Shown: positions 7,324-15,095, counted from the first letter of the stretch. The stretch: 25,460 bases of DNA from F1-20-MAGs119 sp041164425 (GCA_041164425.1 JBEAPO010000146.1:1-25460); one strand, 5' to 3'. Made by a program: numbers and translations. The notes: a model not told the origin generated them from the letters alone.

Positions 7324-8673
7324 GTCGAGCAGGGCTTCGGCAAGGGCAGGGTGCACGAAGAGCGTGTCGAGAAGGTCGGCCACCTTCAGATGTGCCGTCA
7401 CCGCCAATGCAATGACGCTGATCAGCTCACCCGCGTGACGGCCGACGATCGTGCCACCCAACACCTGACCGGTGTTCGGGTCGGAGATCAGTTTCACGAA
7501 GCCACGCGGGTCGTTGTGGATGAGTGCCTTTGCGGTCGACGAGAACGGCACCTTTGTGACGCGGATCTTGCGGCCGTTCGCGAATGCTTCGGCTTCAGCC
7601 AGACCCACATCGGCGATTTCCGGCTGCGTGAAAATCGCTGACGCAGCCTTGTCATAGTCGAGATGGCGGTGAGTCGCGCGATTGGCACCCATCACGTGCT
7701 CGGCGATCTTGCGTCCCTGCATCGACGCCACCGAGGACAGGGGAAGCTTTCCGCTGACGTCGCCGGCAGCGTAGATGCCCTTCACGTTGGTCTCGCAGTG
7801 ACGGTCGATGCTGACATACCCGCGCTTGTCGAGCTCGACCCCCGCAACGTCGAGACCGAGACCCTCGACGTTGGGCTCGGAACCGATGGCGAGCACAGCG
7901 TGCGAGGCACGCACCTCGCGGCCGTCGTCACAACGTACGACGACACCGTCACCGTCGTGTTCAATCGCTGTCGCGCGAGCACCTTTCAGCAGCTTCACCC
8001 CGCGGTTCAGGAATGAATCCTCGAGCGCGGCAGCAGCCTCGGGGTCTTTGCCCGGCAGAACCTGCTGGCGACTCACAACGAGGGTCACCTGCGCGCCGAA
8101 CGACGCGAACATGTGCACGAACTCCACACCTGTGACGCCCGAGCCGACGACCGCGATGCTCTTCGGGAACACTTTCGGCGGATAGCAGTCACGTGTGGTG
8201 AGTATCCTCTCGCCATCCGGCTTGCACCAGTCGGGAATACGTGGTCGCGAGCCAGTGGCGACGAGAAATGCGTCGCCCCGAACCGTCTGTGTGCCGCTGG
8301 ACGACGCGACGGTGACCTCGTGCGCCGCCGTGAAGTGCGCCTCGCCACGGATGATCGTGACACCTTGGCTCTCTAGTAACTGCGTGGTGGTGTTCTGCAG
8401 GCGGCTGACGATGCCACCGATCCGCTCGGCCAGCGAGTCGACGTCGATTTCCACGTCGTGCTGTTCGATACCCATGCCGGCGAATCGCTTGGTCGCACTC
8501 ATGGCTCCGCCGGTGGCGATCATCGCCTTCGACGGAATGCAGTCCAGCAAGTGTGCACCACCACCAACGATTTCACGTTCGATCATCACCACTTCGGCAC
8601 CGAGACGGGCCGCCCAAGTTGCCGCAGAGTTCCCCGCGGGGCCGCCTCCAATGATGATGAATCGAAGTGCCAC
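7312..8673 (-). CDS. lpdA: NAD(P)H-quinone dehydrogenase, LpdA-like flavoprotein disulfide reductase family
   Basis: A 453-residue protein of the pyridine-nucleotide-disulfide oxidoreductase family. The FAD dinucleotide-binding motif GGGPAGNSAA lies near the N-terminus, and the NAD(P)-binding VVGSGVTGVEF is mid-protein. The second FAD motif IYAAGDVSGKLPL and a C-terminal dimerisation domain follow. The redox-active pair normally reads GGTCLNVGCIPSK. Here it is GGGAHLLDCIPSK, so the first Cys is lost and dithiol chemistry is unlikely. This matches what I recall of Mycobacterium LpdA (Rv3303c), which is not a true lipoamide dehydrogenase and reduces quinones. Start GTG 8673 puts the FAD motif at the expected place, with TAGCCT 7 nt upstream. 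The gene follows the M15 peptidase gene by 10 bp and converges on the carboxylase gene. Confidence 0.85.
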   Translation of the reverse strand: MALRFIIIGGGPAGNSAATWAARLGAEVVMIEREIVGGGAHLLDCIPSKAMIATGGAMSATKRFAGMGIEQHDVEIDVDSLAERIGGIVSRLQNTTTQLLESQGVTIIRGEAHFTAAHEVTVASSSGTQTVRGDAFLVATGSRPRIPDWCKPDGERILTTRDCYPPKVFPKSIAVVGSGVTGVEFVHMFASFGAQVTLVVSRQQVLPGKDPEAAAALEDSFLNRGVKLLKGARATAIEHDGDGVVVRCDDGREVRASHAVLAIGSEPNVEGLGLDVAGVELDKRGYVSIDRHCETNVKGIYAAGDVSGKLPLSSVASMQGRKIAEHVMGANRATHRHLDYDKAASAIFTQPEIADVGLAEAEAFANGRKIRVTKVPFSSTAKALIHNDPRGFVKLISDPNTGQVLGGTIVGRHAGELISVIALAVTAHLKVADLLDTLFVHPALAEALLDAAE

Positions 8674-8680
8674 GACCGAA

Positions 8681-8686
8681 AGGCTA
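8681..8686 (-). promoter_or_regulatory. -10 element of the LpdA-like gene overlapping the upstream stop codon
   Basis: The minus strand reads TAGCCT, 7 nt before GTG 8673. Its first three bases (8686-8684) are the TAG stop of the M15 peptidase gene. Confidence 0.5.
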
Positions 8687-9910
8687 TCGGTCGACACCAA
8701 CCACATTCGGGCAATAGCGCGATGGATACTTGATGTTGTCACGACGCTCACCGACGTACTCGAAGTGCATGCCGTCGGCCGGCGTGAAGTTGCCGCCCCA
8801 CGCGAAACCCCACCTACGGAAAATGCGCACGATGCGGCAGTCGAGATTCGGTGCCTGACCCTGCGCGTTCGTCGTCGTGTTCATGTCGAATGCCATCCCC
8901 CACGAATGTCGTGAGAGATAGCCGAGATCCCCCGAAATGCGGTTGAGTCGCGCATAAAAACAACCGCCATATTTGTTCGTGTTGTCGACGTCGATCAGTT
9001 TCTCGAGACCCGCACGCTTCACCTCGTTCAACGCGCCTTGCAGCGGGGCCCAGATACGTCGGTGGCATCCGGCACGCACGGGAATACCGCTGAAGAAGCG
9101 CCGTGGTGTGATGTTCTGATGCACCCAACCAGGGTCGGCCGTCACTTTTCCCGCTTTTGTTATCGAATACGCGAACTCGCCAACCAACAGCTTTGCCTCG
9201 CCGAGACCCAGCGTCGTGTCGGGGTTCTGCGCATCCCATGTGCGTCGCACGCGGTATTCCATGCCGTTCACGAAACCCGCTGCGGCGAGGACGGACGACG
9301 CCGTGTCCGGGTTGCGAAATCCCGTCACGGTGTAGCGCGTCACCTTGGTAGCGCCGAGAGAGTCGGCCTGCACGGGGGACAACAACAAGTCGCTGCCTCC
9401 CACGACGTCGTCGGCTACGACATGACCGATGACGAACGGAATGGGTCGCTTTCGCTTGTCCAACAGGGTGACGACGTCACCTATGCGCGCACCTCGAAAC
9501 CGGGCAGAGCTCTCCCCCATCACGATTCCGCCGGCGACCAGAGCGTCGGCAGCTTCGACCGACATGAGGTTCCGCACGACCTCGTCGGGTTGCACCGTCG
9601 TCGACATCGGCACCTGCATGCCGCGGGGAATGCGCTGGATGGATCGCCCCTCGCGCTCGATTCTCGACATCCCGAACATGGCGGCACGACCCGGATATGC
9701 CTGTGCACCAATCCCGTCGGCCGCTCGTCGAATCCGCGCGCGAACGGCGAGAGAAAAACCAACCGGCCGTGAAATCGAAATCGCATGCTTCAACGGCGAG
9801 GCCCATTCGCGGGTCACCGGAAGCGGCACATTGGCGGTGTCGGCGACGGCGGCCGACGGAATCGCGCAGACCACAGCGGCGAAAACGAACGGGAAACGTC
9901 GCCGAACCAT
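8684..9910 (-). CDS. Secreted M15-family D-alanyl-D-alanine carboxypeptidase-like protein with N-terminal extension
   Basis: 408 residues from ATG 9910. Residues 1-22 or so are a Sec signal peptide (MVRRR, hydrophobic core, then AVA before Asp). The C-terminal domain is a zinc peptidase of the M15 (VanY/M15C) type. SRHSWGMAFD carries the HxxGxAxD ligands H335 and D342, and GMHFEY carries H382. Such enzymes trim peptidoglycan stem peptides outside the membrane. About 230 residues precede it. Part of this (LVAGGIVMGESSARFRG..GDVVTLLD..RPIPFVIGHVVADD) resembles the extracytoplasmic domain of MacB/FtsX-type permeases, without membrane segments. That resemblance is by eye only. The open frame extends upstream to 10060 but overlaps lysS. 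Cysteines in the mature part could form disulfides. The gene is divergent from lysS by 46 bp and upstream of the LpdA-like gene. Confidence 0.82.
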   Translation of the reverse strand: MVRRRFPFVFAAVVCAIPSAAVADTANVPLPVTREWASPLKHAISISRPVGFSLAVRARIRRAADGIGAQAYPGRAAMFGMSRIEREGRSIQRIPRGMQVPMSTTVQPDEVVRNLMSVEAADALVAGGIVMGESSARFRGARIGDVVTLLDKRKRPIPFVIGHVVADDVVGGSDLLLSPVQADSLGATKVTRYTVTGFRNPDTASSVLAAAGFVNGMEYRVRRTWDAQNPDTTLGLGEAKLLVGEFAYSITKAGKVTADPGWVHQNITPRRFFSGIPVRAGCHRRIWAPLQGALNEVKRAGLEKLIDVDNTNKYGGCFYARLNRISGDLGYLSRHSWGMAFDMNTTTNAQGQAPNLDCRIVRIFRRWGFAWGGNFTPADGMHFEYVGERRDNIKYPSRYCPNVVGVDR

Positions 9911-9919
9911 CGAACGACA

Positions 9920-9925
9920 ACGGTA
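9920..9925 (-). promoter_or_regulatory. -10 element of the M15 peptidase gene
   Basis: The minus strand reads TACCGT, 9 nt before ATG 9910, so any 5' UTR would be 2-3 nt or none. It mirrors the TACCGT of lysS. Confidence 0.4.
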
Positions 9926-9947
9926 GTTCCGAGCCCACGCACTACCG
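9921..9947. repeat. Inverted repeat CGGTAGT-N13-ACTACCG between lysS and the M15 gene
   Basis: CGGTAGT (9921-9927) and ACTACCG (9941-9947) are exact reverse complements separated by 13 bp, midway between two divergent starts. The arms contain both TACCGT hexamers. It may be only the symmetry of two -10 boxes, or an operator. Confidence 0.5.
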
Positions 9948-9948
9948 T
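9943..9948 (+). promoter_or_regulatory. -10 element of lysS
   Basis: TACCGT lies 8 nt before the GTG at 9957, consistent with a leaderless or near-leaderless lysS transcript. Confidence 0.45.
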
Positions 9949-9956
9949 GGGAACCC

Positions 9957-11474
9957 GTGACCGACTCGCCCGAATCACCAACCACGGAAACCGAGCACGG
10001 TCTGGCAGCGGAAAAAGCGCGCCGGCTCGAACACGTCGCCACGTTGCGCGACGGCGGCACGAATCCTTACCCATACCGCTTCGACCGTTCGCACACGTTG
10101 GCGCAGATTCGCAGCGCCCACGGCACGCTCGAACCCGGCACCGAGACCGAAGCGTCGGTGGCGGTGGCGGGTCGCATTCTCCTGAAGCGCGACCAAGGGA
10201 AACTCATCTTCGCGACGTTGCGTGACCGTGACGACGAGATTCAGTTGTTCGTGTCGAAAGCGGTGGTCGGCGACGATCTGTTCGGGCGAATTGGCGACCT
10301 AGATCTGGGCGACTGGGTGGGCGTCACCGGCACGGTGATGACGACTCGCAAGGGTGAACTGTCGGTGAAGGTGGCGGGACTCGAGCTGCTCGCCAAGGCC
10401 GTGCGGCCACTCCCCGACAAGTGGCATGGCCTCACCGACACCGACACCCGCTACCGCCAGCGGTATGCCGACCTCATCTCGAACGACGACGCACGCCGGG
10501 CATTCGCCGTTCGCCACGCGATCATCGCATCGTTCCGCCGCACTCTCGCTGCCAAGGATTTCATCGAGGTCGAAACCCCGGTTCTGCACGTCGAGGCGGG
10601 TGGCGCACACGCTCGGCCGTTCACGACGCACCACAACGCCCTCGACATGGGGCTCTACCTGCGCATCGCACTCGAGTTGCACCTCAAGCGCCTGATCGTC
10701 GGTGGCATGGAACGCGTGTACGAGATCGGTCGCGTTTTCCGGAACGAAGGGATCTCGCCACGCCACAACCCTGAGTTCACGATGATGGAGCTCTACCAAG
10801 CCTTCGGTGACTACAGCGACGTCATGGCCATCACCGAGGAACTCTTCGCCGCAGCGGCACGCGACGCCATCGGAACGACAGTCGTCGATGTCAATGGCCT
10901 CAGCGTCGACCTGGCACAGCCGTTCCGTCGAGTGCGCATGATCGACCTTGTGAACGAAAAAACCGGTGTTGCTGTGCACCCATCGCAACCCGTCCACGAC
11001 CTGCGTGAACTTGCCGCCAAGCACAACGTACGCACCGAACCACAATGGGGTTCGGGAAAGATCATCGAAGAACTCTTCGAGGCTCTCGCTGAACACGAAC
11101 TCATCGCACCTACGTTCGTCACGGGTCATCCCGTCGAGATCAGTCCGCTTGCCCGCATCGACCGCAACGACCCGCATCTCACGGAACGATTTGAACTGTT
11201 CGTTGGTGGGCGCGAATTGGCAAACGGTTACAGCGAGTTGAACGACCCCGTGGAACAACGGCTCCGTTTCGAAGACGAGCAACGCGCGAAAGAGGCGGGT
11301 AACGCCGAGGCCGGCACCGTCGACGAGGACTACCTGCGCGCCCTGGAATTCGGTATGCCACCCACCGGTGGCCTCGGTATCGGCATGGATCGCCTCACGA
11401 TGCTGATCGCGAACGTGCCCACGATCCGTGACGTCATTCTCTTCCCCACCCTGCGACCCGAGGTTCTCGACTGA
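9957..11474 (+). CDS. lysS: Lysyl-tRNA synthetase, class II
   Basis: A 505-residue class II aminoacyl-tRNA synthetase that charges tRNA-Lys in the cytoplasm. An N-terminal OB-fold anticodon-binding domain occupies roughly residues 60-140 (VAGRILLKRDQGKLIFATLRDRDDEIQ). The catalytic domain has motif 2, FRNEGISPRHNPEFTMMELY, from Phe261. Motif 3, GLGIGMDRL, is at residues 472-480, with the ATP-binding Arg479. The HARPF.T..N segment before motif 2 is typical of LysRS. The start is GTG 9957, just after TACCGT; no Shine-Dalgarno sequence is obvious. Length matches bacterial LysS. dapD, which makes a precursor of lysine and of the peptidoglycan cross-link, begins 34 bp downstream on the same strand. 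Confidence 0.95.
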   Translation: MTDSPESPTTETEHGLAAEKARRLEHVATLRDGGTNPYPYRFDRSHTLAQIRSAHGTLEPGTETEASVAVAGRILLKRDQGKLIFATLRDRDDEIQLFVSKAVVGDDLFGRIGDLDLGDWVGVTGTVMTTRKGELSVKVAGLELLAKAVRPLPDKWHGLTDTDTRYRQRYADLISNDDARRAFAVRHAIIASFRRTLAAKDFIEVETPVLHVEAGGAHARPFTTHHNALDMGLYLRIALELHLKRLIVGGMERVYEIGRVFRNEGISPRHNPEFTMMELYQAFGDYSDVMAITEELFAAAARDAIGTTVVDVNGLSVDLAQPFRRVRMIDLVNEKTGVAVHPSQPVHDLRELAAKHNVRTEPQWGSGKIIEELFEALAEHELIAPTFVTGHPVEISPLARIDRNDPHLTERFELFVGGRELANGYSELNDPVEQRLRFEDEQRAKEAGNAEAGTVDEDYLRALEFGMPPTGGLGIGMDRLTMLIANVPTIRDVILFPTLRPEVLD

Positions 11475-11496
11475 CCGGTCGCCGACAACCGCACAC

Positions 11497-11501
11497 AGGA
11501 G
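11497..11501 (+). promoter_or_regulatory. Ribosome-binding site of dapD
   Basis: AGGAG, 7 nt before ATG 11509. It decides the start against the longer open frame beginning at 11428, which overlaps the end of lysS. Confidence 0.75.
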
Positions 11502-11508
11502 ACACGAC

Positions 11509-12435
11509 ATGAGCAAGAACGCCTGGGGCGTTGGCCTCGCAACTATCGCCACCGACGGGGCCGTCCTCGATACACGGTTTCGCGCACTCAGCTGGGGCGA
11601 CGCTGTGCCGGCCGACGCACCGCACAGCAGCATCGAACTCGCCGCGTCGGGGGACCCGGAACGTGGCGTTCTTTTCGAGCCGGTGAGCATCGTCATCGAC
11701 ACCGAAGCCGCTCCGCAGAGTGCAAGCGACGTCTACCTGCGACTGCATCTGCTGTCACACCGACTCGCCCAACCCCGCACCCTGAACCTCGACGGCGCAT
11801 TCGGTCTCCTCTCGAACGTCGCATGGACGAGTCGCGGACCGGTAGCCATCGACCAAGTCGACAGCATCACGTGGAACTTCGCGCGGCGCGGTGAACATCT
11901 GGTCGTGAACGGCGTCGACAAGTTCCCGCGCATGACCGACTACGTCGTACCATCGGGTGTGCGCATAGCCGACGCCAGTCGCGTACGTCTTGGCGCCCAC
12001 CTCGCCGCCGGCACGACGGTGATGCACGAGGGTTTCTGCAACTTCAATGCGGGTACGCTCGGCGCATCGATGGTGGAGGGTCGCATCTCGGCCGGCGTCG
12101 TCGTCGGCGACGGCAGCGACATCGGCGGAGGCGCCAGCATCATGGGAACGCTCTCCGGCGGCGGCAAGGAAATGATCACTGTGGGCCAGCGCTGCCTTCT
12201 CGGGGCAAACTCGGGTCTCGGCATCTCGCTCGGCGATGACTGTGTCGTCGAAGCCGGCCTGTACGTCACCGCCGGAACATTGGTGCGTCTGCCCGATGGA
12301 GAGACGGCAAAGGCCCGCGAACTCTCGGGTGCGAACAACCTTCTCTACAGGCGCAACAGCGCAACTGGTGCCGTCGAAGTTGTCCAACGGCAGGGCACGT
12401 GGGGCGGCCTGAACGCCGCCCTCCACAAGAACTGA
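11509..12435 (+). CDS. dapD: 2,3,4,5-tetrahydropyridine-2,6-dicarboxylate N-succinyltransferase, actinobacterial type
   Basis: A 308-residue enzyme of the succinylase branch of lysine/diaminopimelate synthesis. It transfers succinyl from succinyl-CoA to tetrahydrodipicolinate. The N-terminal half is the family-specific domain (AWGVGLATI...LDTRFRALSWG, YLRLHLLSHR). From about residue 150 it turns into a hexapeptide-repeat left-handed beta helix (GVRIADASRVRLGAHLAAG, VVVGDGSDIGGGASIMG, LLGANSGLGISLGDDC). The sequence resembles mycobacterial DapD more than the shorter proteobacterial one. The ATG at 11509 is preceded by AGGAG. It lies 34 bp after lysS, so lysine supply and lysine use could share a transcript. 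The nitroreductase gene starts 1 bp after its stop. Confidence 0.93.
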   Translation: MSKNAWGVGLATIATDGAVLDTRFRALSWGDAVPADAPHSSIELAASGDPERGVLFEPVSIVIDTEAAPQSASDVYLRLHLLSHRLAQPRTLNLDGAFGLLSNVAWTSRGPVAIDQVDSITWNFARRGEHLVVNGVDKFPRMTDYVVPSGVRIADASRVRLGAHLAAGTTVMHEGFCNFNAGTLGASMVEGRISAGVVVGDGSDIGGGASIMGTLSGGGKEMITVGQRCLLGANSGLGISLGDDCVVEAGLYVTAGTLVRLPDGETAKARELSGANNLLYRRNSATGAVEVVQRQGTWGGLNAALHKN

Positions 12436-12436
12436 C

Positions 12437-12988
12437 ATGACCCCCGACGATCTCGCCGCACTCATCCGCACACGCCGCAGCAGTCTGCTGATCGACGCGC
12501 AGCGCGAGGTGCCGCGACACCTCGTCGAGGAACTTCTCGAACTCGTCACCTGGGCGCCGAACCACAAGCGCACCTGGCCGTGGCGGCTCGCGGTTTTCAG
12601 TGGCGACTCGCGCCGAACACTCGGCGAGTCGATTGCCGACGTCATGGCCGCCCAGGGCGACGATGCCCCGAAGGTGGAAAAAACGCGAACGAAATACCTG
12701 CGTTCACCGATCGTCATCGCTTTGGGTGCGGCACCCGGTGACAGCGCAGAGCGCACGGCCGAGAATCGCTACGCCGTCGCTGCGGGCGCGCAGAACCTTC
12801 TTCTCGCCGCCCACGCCCACGGTCTGGCCGCCTTGTGGGGCTCACCCATGCGCGGAGCCAACGCGGCGATCAACACGGTGTGCCGGTTTCCCGACGACAC
12901 CGAGGTGCTGGGCCTCGTTTACCTCGGTTGGCCGACGGGGTCAGTCGAGACACCCGGTCGCCCCGCACCCGACGTCAACTGGCTGTAG
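12437..12988 (+). CDS. Nitroreductase-family FMN oxidoreductase, YdjA-like
   Basis: A 183-residue protein of the small nitroreductase group resembling E. coli YdjA. An Arg/Ser-rich FMN-phosphate-binding segment (IRTRRSSLL) is near the N-terminus. The WAPNHKRTWPWRLAVF block is typical of YdjA. A C-terminal segment, NLLLAAHAHGLAALWGSPMR..., is followed by GLVYLGWPTG. Such enzymes bind FMN as dimers and reduce nitro-compounds or quinones with NAD(P)H; the natural substrate is unknown. The ATG begins 1 bp after the dapD stop, so it is probably translationally coupled. No function in lysine synthesis is implied by the sequence. Confidence 0.85.
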   Translation: MTPDDLAALIRTRRSSLLIDAQREVPRHLVEELLELVTWAPNHKRTWPWRLAVFSGDSRRTLGESIADVMAAQGDDAPKVEKTRTKYLRSPIVIALGAAPGDSAERTAENRYAVAAGAQNLLLAAHAHGLAALWGSPMRGANAAINTVCRFPDDTEVLGLVYLGWPTGSVETPGRPAPDVNWL

Positions 12989-12994
12989 TTCCGC

Positions 12995-14590
12995 CTACGG
13001 CTGGTAGGTGCCGAACACCTCGCGCAATGCGTCGCTGACTTCACCCAGCGTCGCATTCGCACGCAGCGCCTCTTTCATCGGGTACAGCAGGTTCTGCGTT
13101 CCGCGCGCGGCGGCGGTGACGTCGGCCAACTTCGCCTGCACCAGGTTCATGTCGCGATCGGCCTTGAACTTCTTCAGGCTCGCCACTTGGTCGACCTGCA
13201 ATTGCGGATCGATCGGGAACGCCTTCGGTTCGGGCTCGACATCTACCTTGAACTTGTTGACGCCCACGATGACGCGCTCGTCGTCGTCGATCGACTTGGT
13301 GTACTCGTAGGCCGCTTGCTCGATTTCATCCATCTGGAAGCCCTGTTCGATGGCCGCAACGGCTCCACCCATTTCGTCGATGCGTTCGATGTACTGCCAC
13401 GCCAGCGCCTCGACCTCGTCGGTCAGCTTCTCGACGAAGTACGAACCAGCCAGCGGGTCGGGCGTGTCGGCAACACCGCTTTCATAACCGATTATCTGCT
13501 GCGTACGCAGCGCGATACGCGCGGCCTCTTCGGTGGGAAGGCTGATGGCCTCGTCGTAGCCGTTGGTGTGCAGACTCTGCGTACCGCCCAGCACCGCGGC
13601 CATCGACTGGATAGCGACACGCACCACGTTGTTCAACGGCTGCTGTGCGGTGAGCGTACTTCCGCCGGTCTGTGTGTGGAAGCGAAGCAACTTGCTGGCC
13701 TCTTTCTGCGCACCGAAACGTTCGGTCATGATGCGATACCACATGCGTCGCGCAGCTCGGAACTTGGCAACTTCCTCGAAGAAGTTGTTGTGGCCGTTCC
13801 AGAAGAAACTGAGTCGCGGCGCGAAATCGTCGACTTTCAGGCCGGCATCGACGGCTGCCTGCACGTAGGCGATCGCGTTCGCGATGGTGAACGCGATCTC
13901 CTGCACTGCGGTGCTGCCTGCTTCACGGATGTGGTAGCCCGAAATCGAGATCGTGTTCCACTTCGGCACGTGCTGCGAGCAGTACGCAAAGATGTCGGTG
14001 ATCACGCGCATCGACGGACGCGGTGGGTAGATGTACGTGCCGCGCGCGATGTACTCCTTCAGAAGATCGTTTTGGATGGTGCCGCTGATTGCGGAGGCCG
14101 GCACTCCCTGCTCTTCTGCGACCAACTCGTACATCAGCAGCAGGATCGCTCCCGTCGAGTTGATGGTCATCGACGTCGACACCTTGTCGAGCGGCAGGCC
14201 GGAGAGGAGAATCCGCATGTCGGCCATTGAGTCGATCGCGACACCCACCTTGCCCACTTCGCCTTCGGCGCGCGGATGGTCGGAGTCGTAACCCATCTGG
14301 GTCGGAAGGTCGAAAGCGCATGACAGACCCGTCTGGCCCGCCTGCAAGAGGAACTTGAACCGCTCGTTGGTCGACGCGGCCGTGCCGAACCCGGCGTACT
14401 GACGCATCGTCCACAACTTGCCGCGGTACATCGTCGGGTAGACACCACGCGTGTACGGCGCCTTGCCCGGCTCACCCAACTTCGAGGTGGTCTCCCAGCC
14501 GTTCAACGACTCCGCTGTGTAGAGCGGCGCGATCGGAATTCCCGAATCGGTCTTCGGCCAGGTCGAGATGTCTGCGGTGGGGTCAGCCAT
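12995..14590 (-). CDS. Acyl-CoA mutase large subunit, methylmalonyl-CoA mutase family
   Basis: A 531-residue catalytic TIM-barrel subunit that, with a separate B12-binding small subunit, rearranges the carbon skeleton of acyl-CoAs. Family motifs: YPTMYRGKLWTMRQYAGFGTA, GLSCAFDLPTQMGYDSDHP, GTIQNDLLKEYIARGTYIYPP, WNTISISGYHIREAGSTAVQE, and HTQTGGSTLTAQQP. It stops at the point where full-length mutases continue into the cobalamin domain. The overall pattern recalls isobutyryl-CoA-type large subunits. However, the residues corresponding to Tyr89 and Arg207 of Propionibacterium MCM, by my alignment from memory, are retained (Tyr65 of RQYAG, Arg183 of IARGTY), which argues for methylmalonyl-CoA. 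ATG 14590 is preferred to the TTG at 14599 because TACGAT lies 9 nt upstream. No small subunit is in the window. It converges on the nitroreductase gene with a 6-bp gap. Confidence 0.85.
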   Translation of the reverse strand: MADPTADISTWPKTDSGIPIAPLYTAESLNGWETTSKLGEPGKAPYTRGVYPTMYRGKLWTMRQYAGFGTAASTNERFKFLLQAGQTGLSCAFDLPTQMGYDSDHPRAEGEVGKVGVAIDSMADMRILLSGLPLDKVSTSMTINSTGAILLLMYELVAEEQGVPASAISGTIQNDLLKEYIARGTYIYPPRPSMRVITDIFAYCSQHVPKWNTISISGYHIREAGSTAVQEIAFTIANAIAYVQAAVDAGLKVDDFAPRLSFFWNGHNNFFEEVAKFRAARRMWYRIMTERFGAQKEASKLLRFHTQTGGSTLTAQQPLNNVVRVAIQSMAAVLGGTQSLHTNGYDEAISLPTEEAARIALRTQQIIGYESGVADTPDPLAGSYFVEKLTDEVEALAWQYIERIDEMGGAVAAIEQGFQMDEIEQAAYEYTKSIDDDERVIVGVNKFKVDVEPEPKAFPIDPQLQVDQVASLKKFKADRDMNLVQAKLADVTAAARGTQNLLYPMKEALRANATLGEVSDALREVFGTYQP

Positions 14591-14599
14591 AGACCCCAA

Positions 14600-14605
14600 A
14601 TCGTA
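14600..14605 (-). promoter_or_regulatory. -10 element of the mutase gene
   Basis: The minus strand reads TACGAT, 9 nt before ATG 14590. It follows directly after the 47-bp repeat at 14609-14655. Confidence 0.4.
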
Positions 14606-14608
14606 GGG

Positions 14609-14655
14609 TTTTCGGCGCGGTGCGGTGCATTCCGCGTCAAGATTCGCGCCGAGAA
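14609..14655 (-). repeat. 47-bp palindromic repeat, copy M (after the RidA gene)
   Basis: On the minus strand it begins TTCTCGGCGCG and ends CGCGCCGAAAA, 4 nt after the RidA stop. The 11-nt ends pair except at position 3/45. The interior carries a further hairpin, GCGG-AATGCA-CCGC. It has the same length and end sequences as the copies at 15934 and 16815. It shares CTTGAC-N-CGGA with the 15934 copy in the same orientation. Confidence 0.75.
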
Positions 14656-14659
14656 CGTG

Positions 14660-15076
14660 TCACTTCGCCGCGATGACTGCTATCTCTACTCGCCATTCCG
14701 GACGAGCAAGAACGGGGCTCGTCACGATCGCGCTCGCCGGGCGATGACCAGCCATCACTTCGTCACGCTTGCGCATGACGAGCGCCAGCCGATCGTCAAC
14801 TGGCCCGTGCGTGGTCGCTTCGTTCGGATTTTCGACGAGCCACGTCGTCATCGAAACGATGTCACCGATTCCCATTCCTGCTTCGGCGAGAATGATGCGG
14901 ATGTTGTCCCAAATGACGTCGAGCTGTCCCTGAACCGTCGTCGGAATCGTGCCGTCGCCGGCCTTGGCAACGACTCCGCACGTGTGGACCCATCGCTTCG
15001 GGTTTTCGACCAGAACCCCGTGCGCGTAGGCGGCCATCGGGGCCTGAAGTGCTGCGGGACGCAATTCGCTGTTCAT
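14660..15076 (-). CDS. RidA/YjgF/YER057c family protein
   Basis: A 138-residue protein of the Rid family. RidA itself hydrolyses reactive enamine/imine intermediates from PLP enzymes, but many subfamilies have other or unknown roles. The family pattern is present: a central QGQLDVIWDNIRIILAEAGMGIGDIV segment, MTTWLVE, then RPASAIVTSPVLARPEWRVEIAVIA at the C-terminus. The Arg113-Pro-Ala-Ser position corresponds to the substrate-carboxylate-binding Arg of RidA (Arg105 in E. coli). The N-terminus is not that of canonical RidA, so this is probably another subfamily. The ATG at 15076 has TACGGT exactly 7 nt upstream. The gene is divergent from the class II aldolase gene by 32 bp. A 47-bp repeat follows its stop. 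Confidence 0.85.
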   Translation of the reverse strand: MNSELRPAALQAPMAAYAHGVLVENPKRWVHTCGVVAKAGDGTIPTTVQGQLDVIWDNIRIILAEAGMGIGDIVSMTTWLVENPNEATTHGPVDDRLALVMRKRDEVMAGHRPASAIVTSPVLARPEWRVEIAVIAAK

Positions 15077-15083
15077 GACGGCA

Positions 15084-15089
15084 ACCGTA
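15084..15089 (-). promoter_or_regulatory. -10 element of the RidA-family gene
   Basis: The minus strand reads TACGGT, exactly 7 nt before ATG 15076, the ideal leaderless spacing. Confidence 0.55.
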
Positions 15090-15095
15090 CAGGCG

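Noticed and set aside
10299..11702. A 467-codon minus-strand open frame across lysS
   Set aside because: Antisense shadow of lysS and dapD. The length is a consequence of high GC; no recognisable domain.
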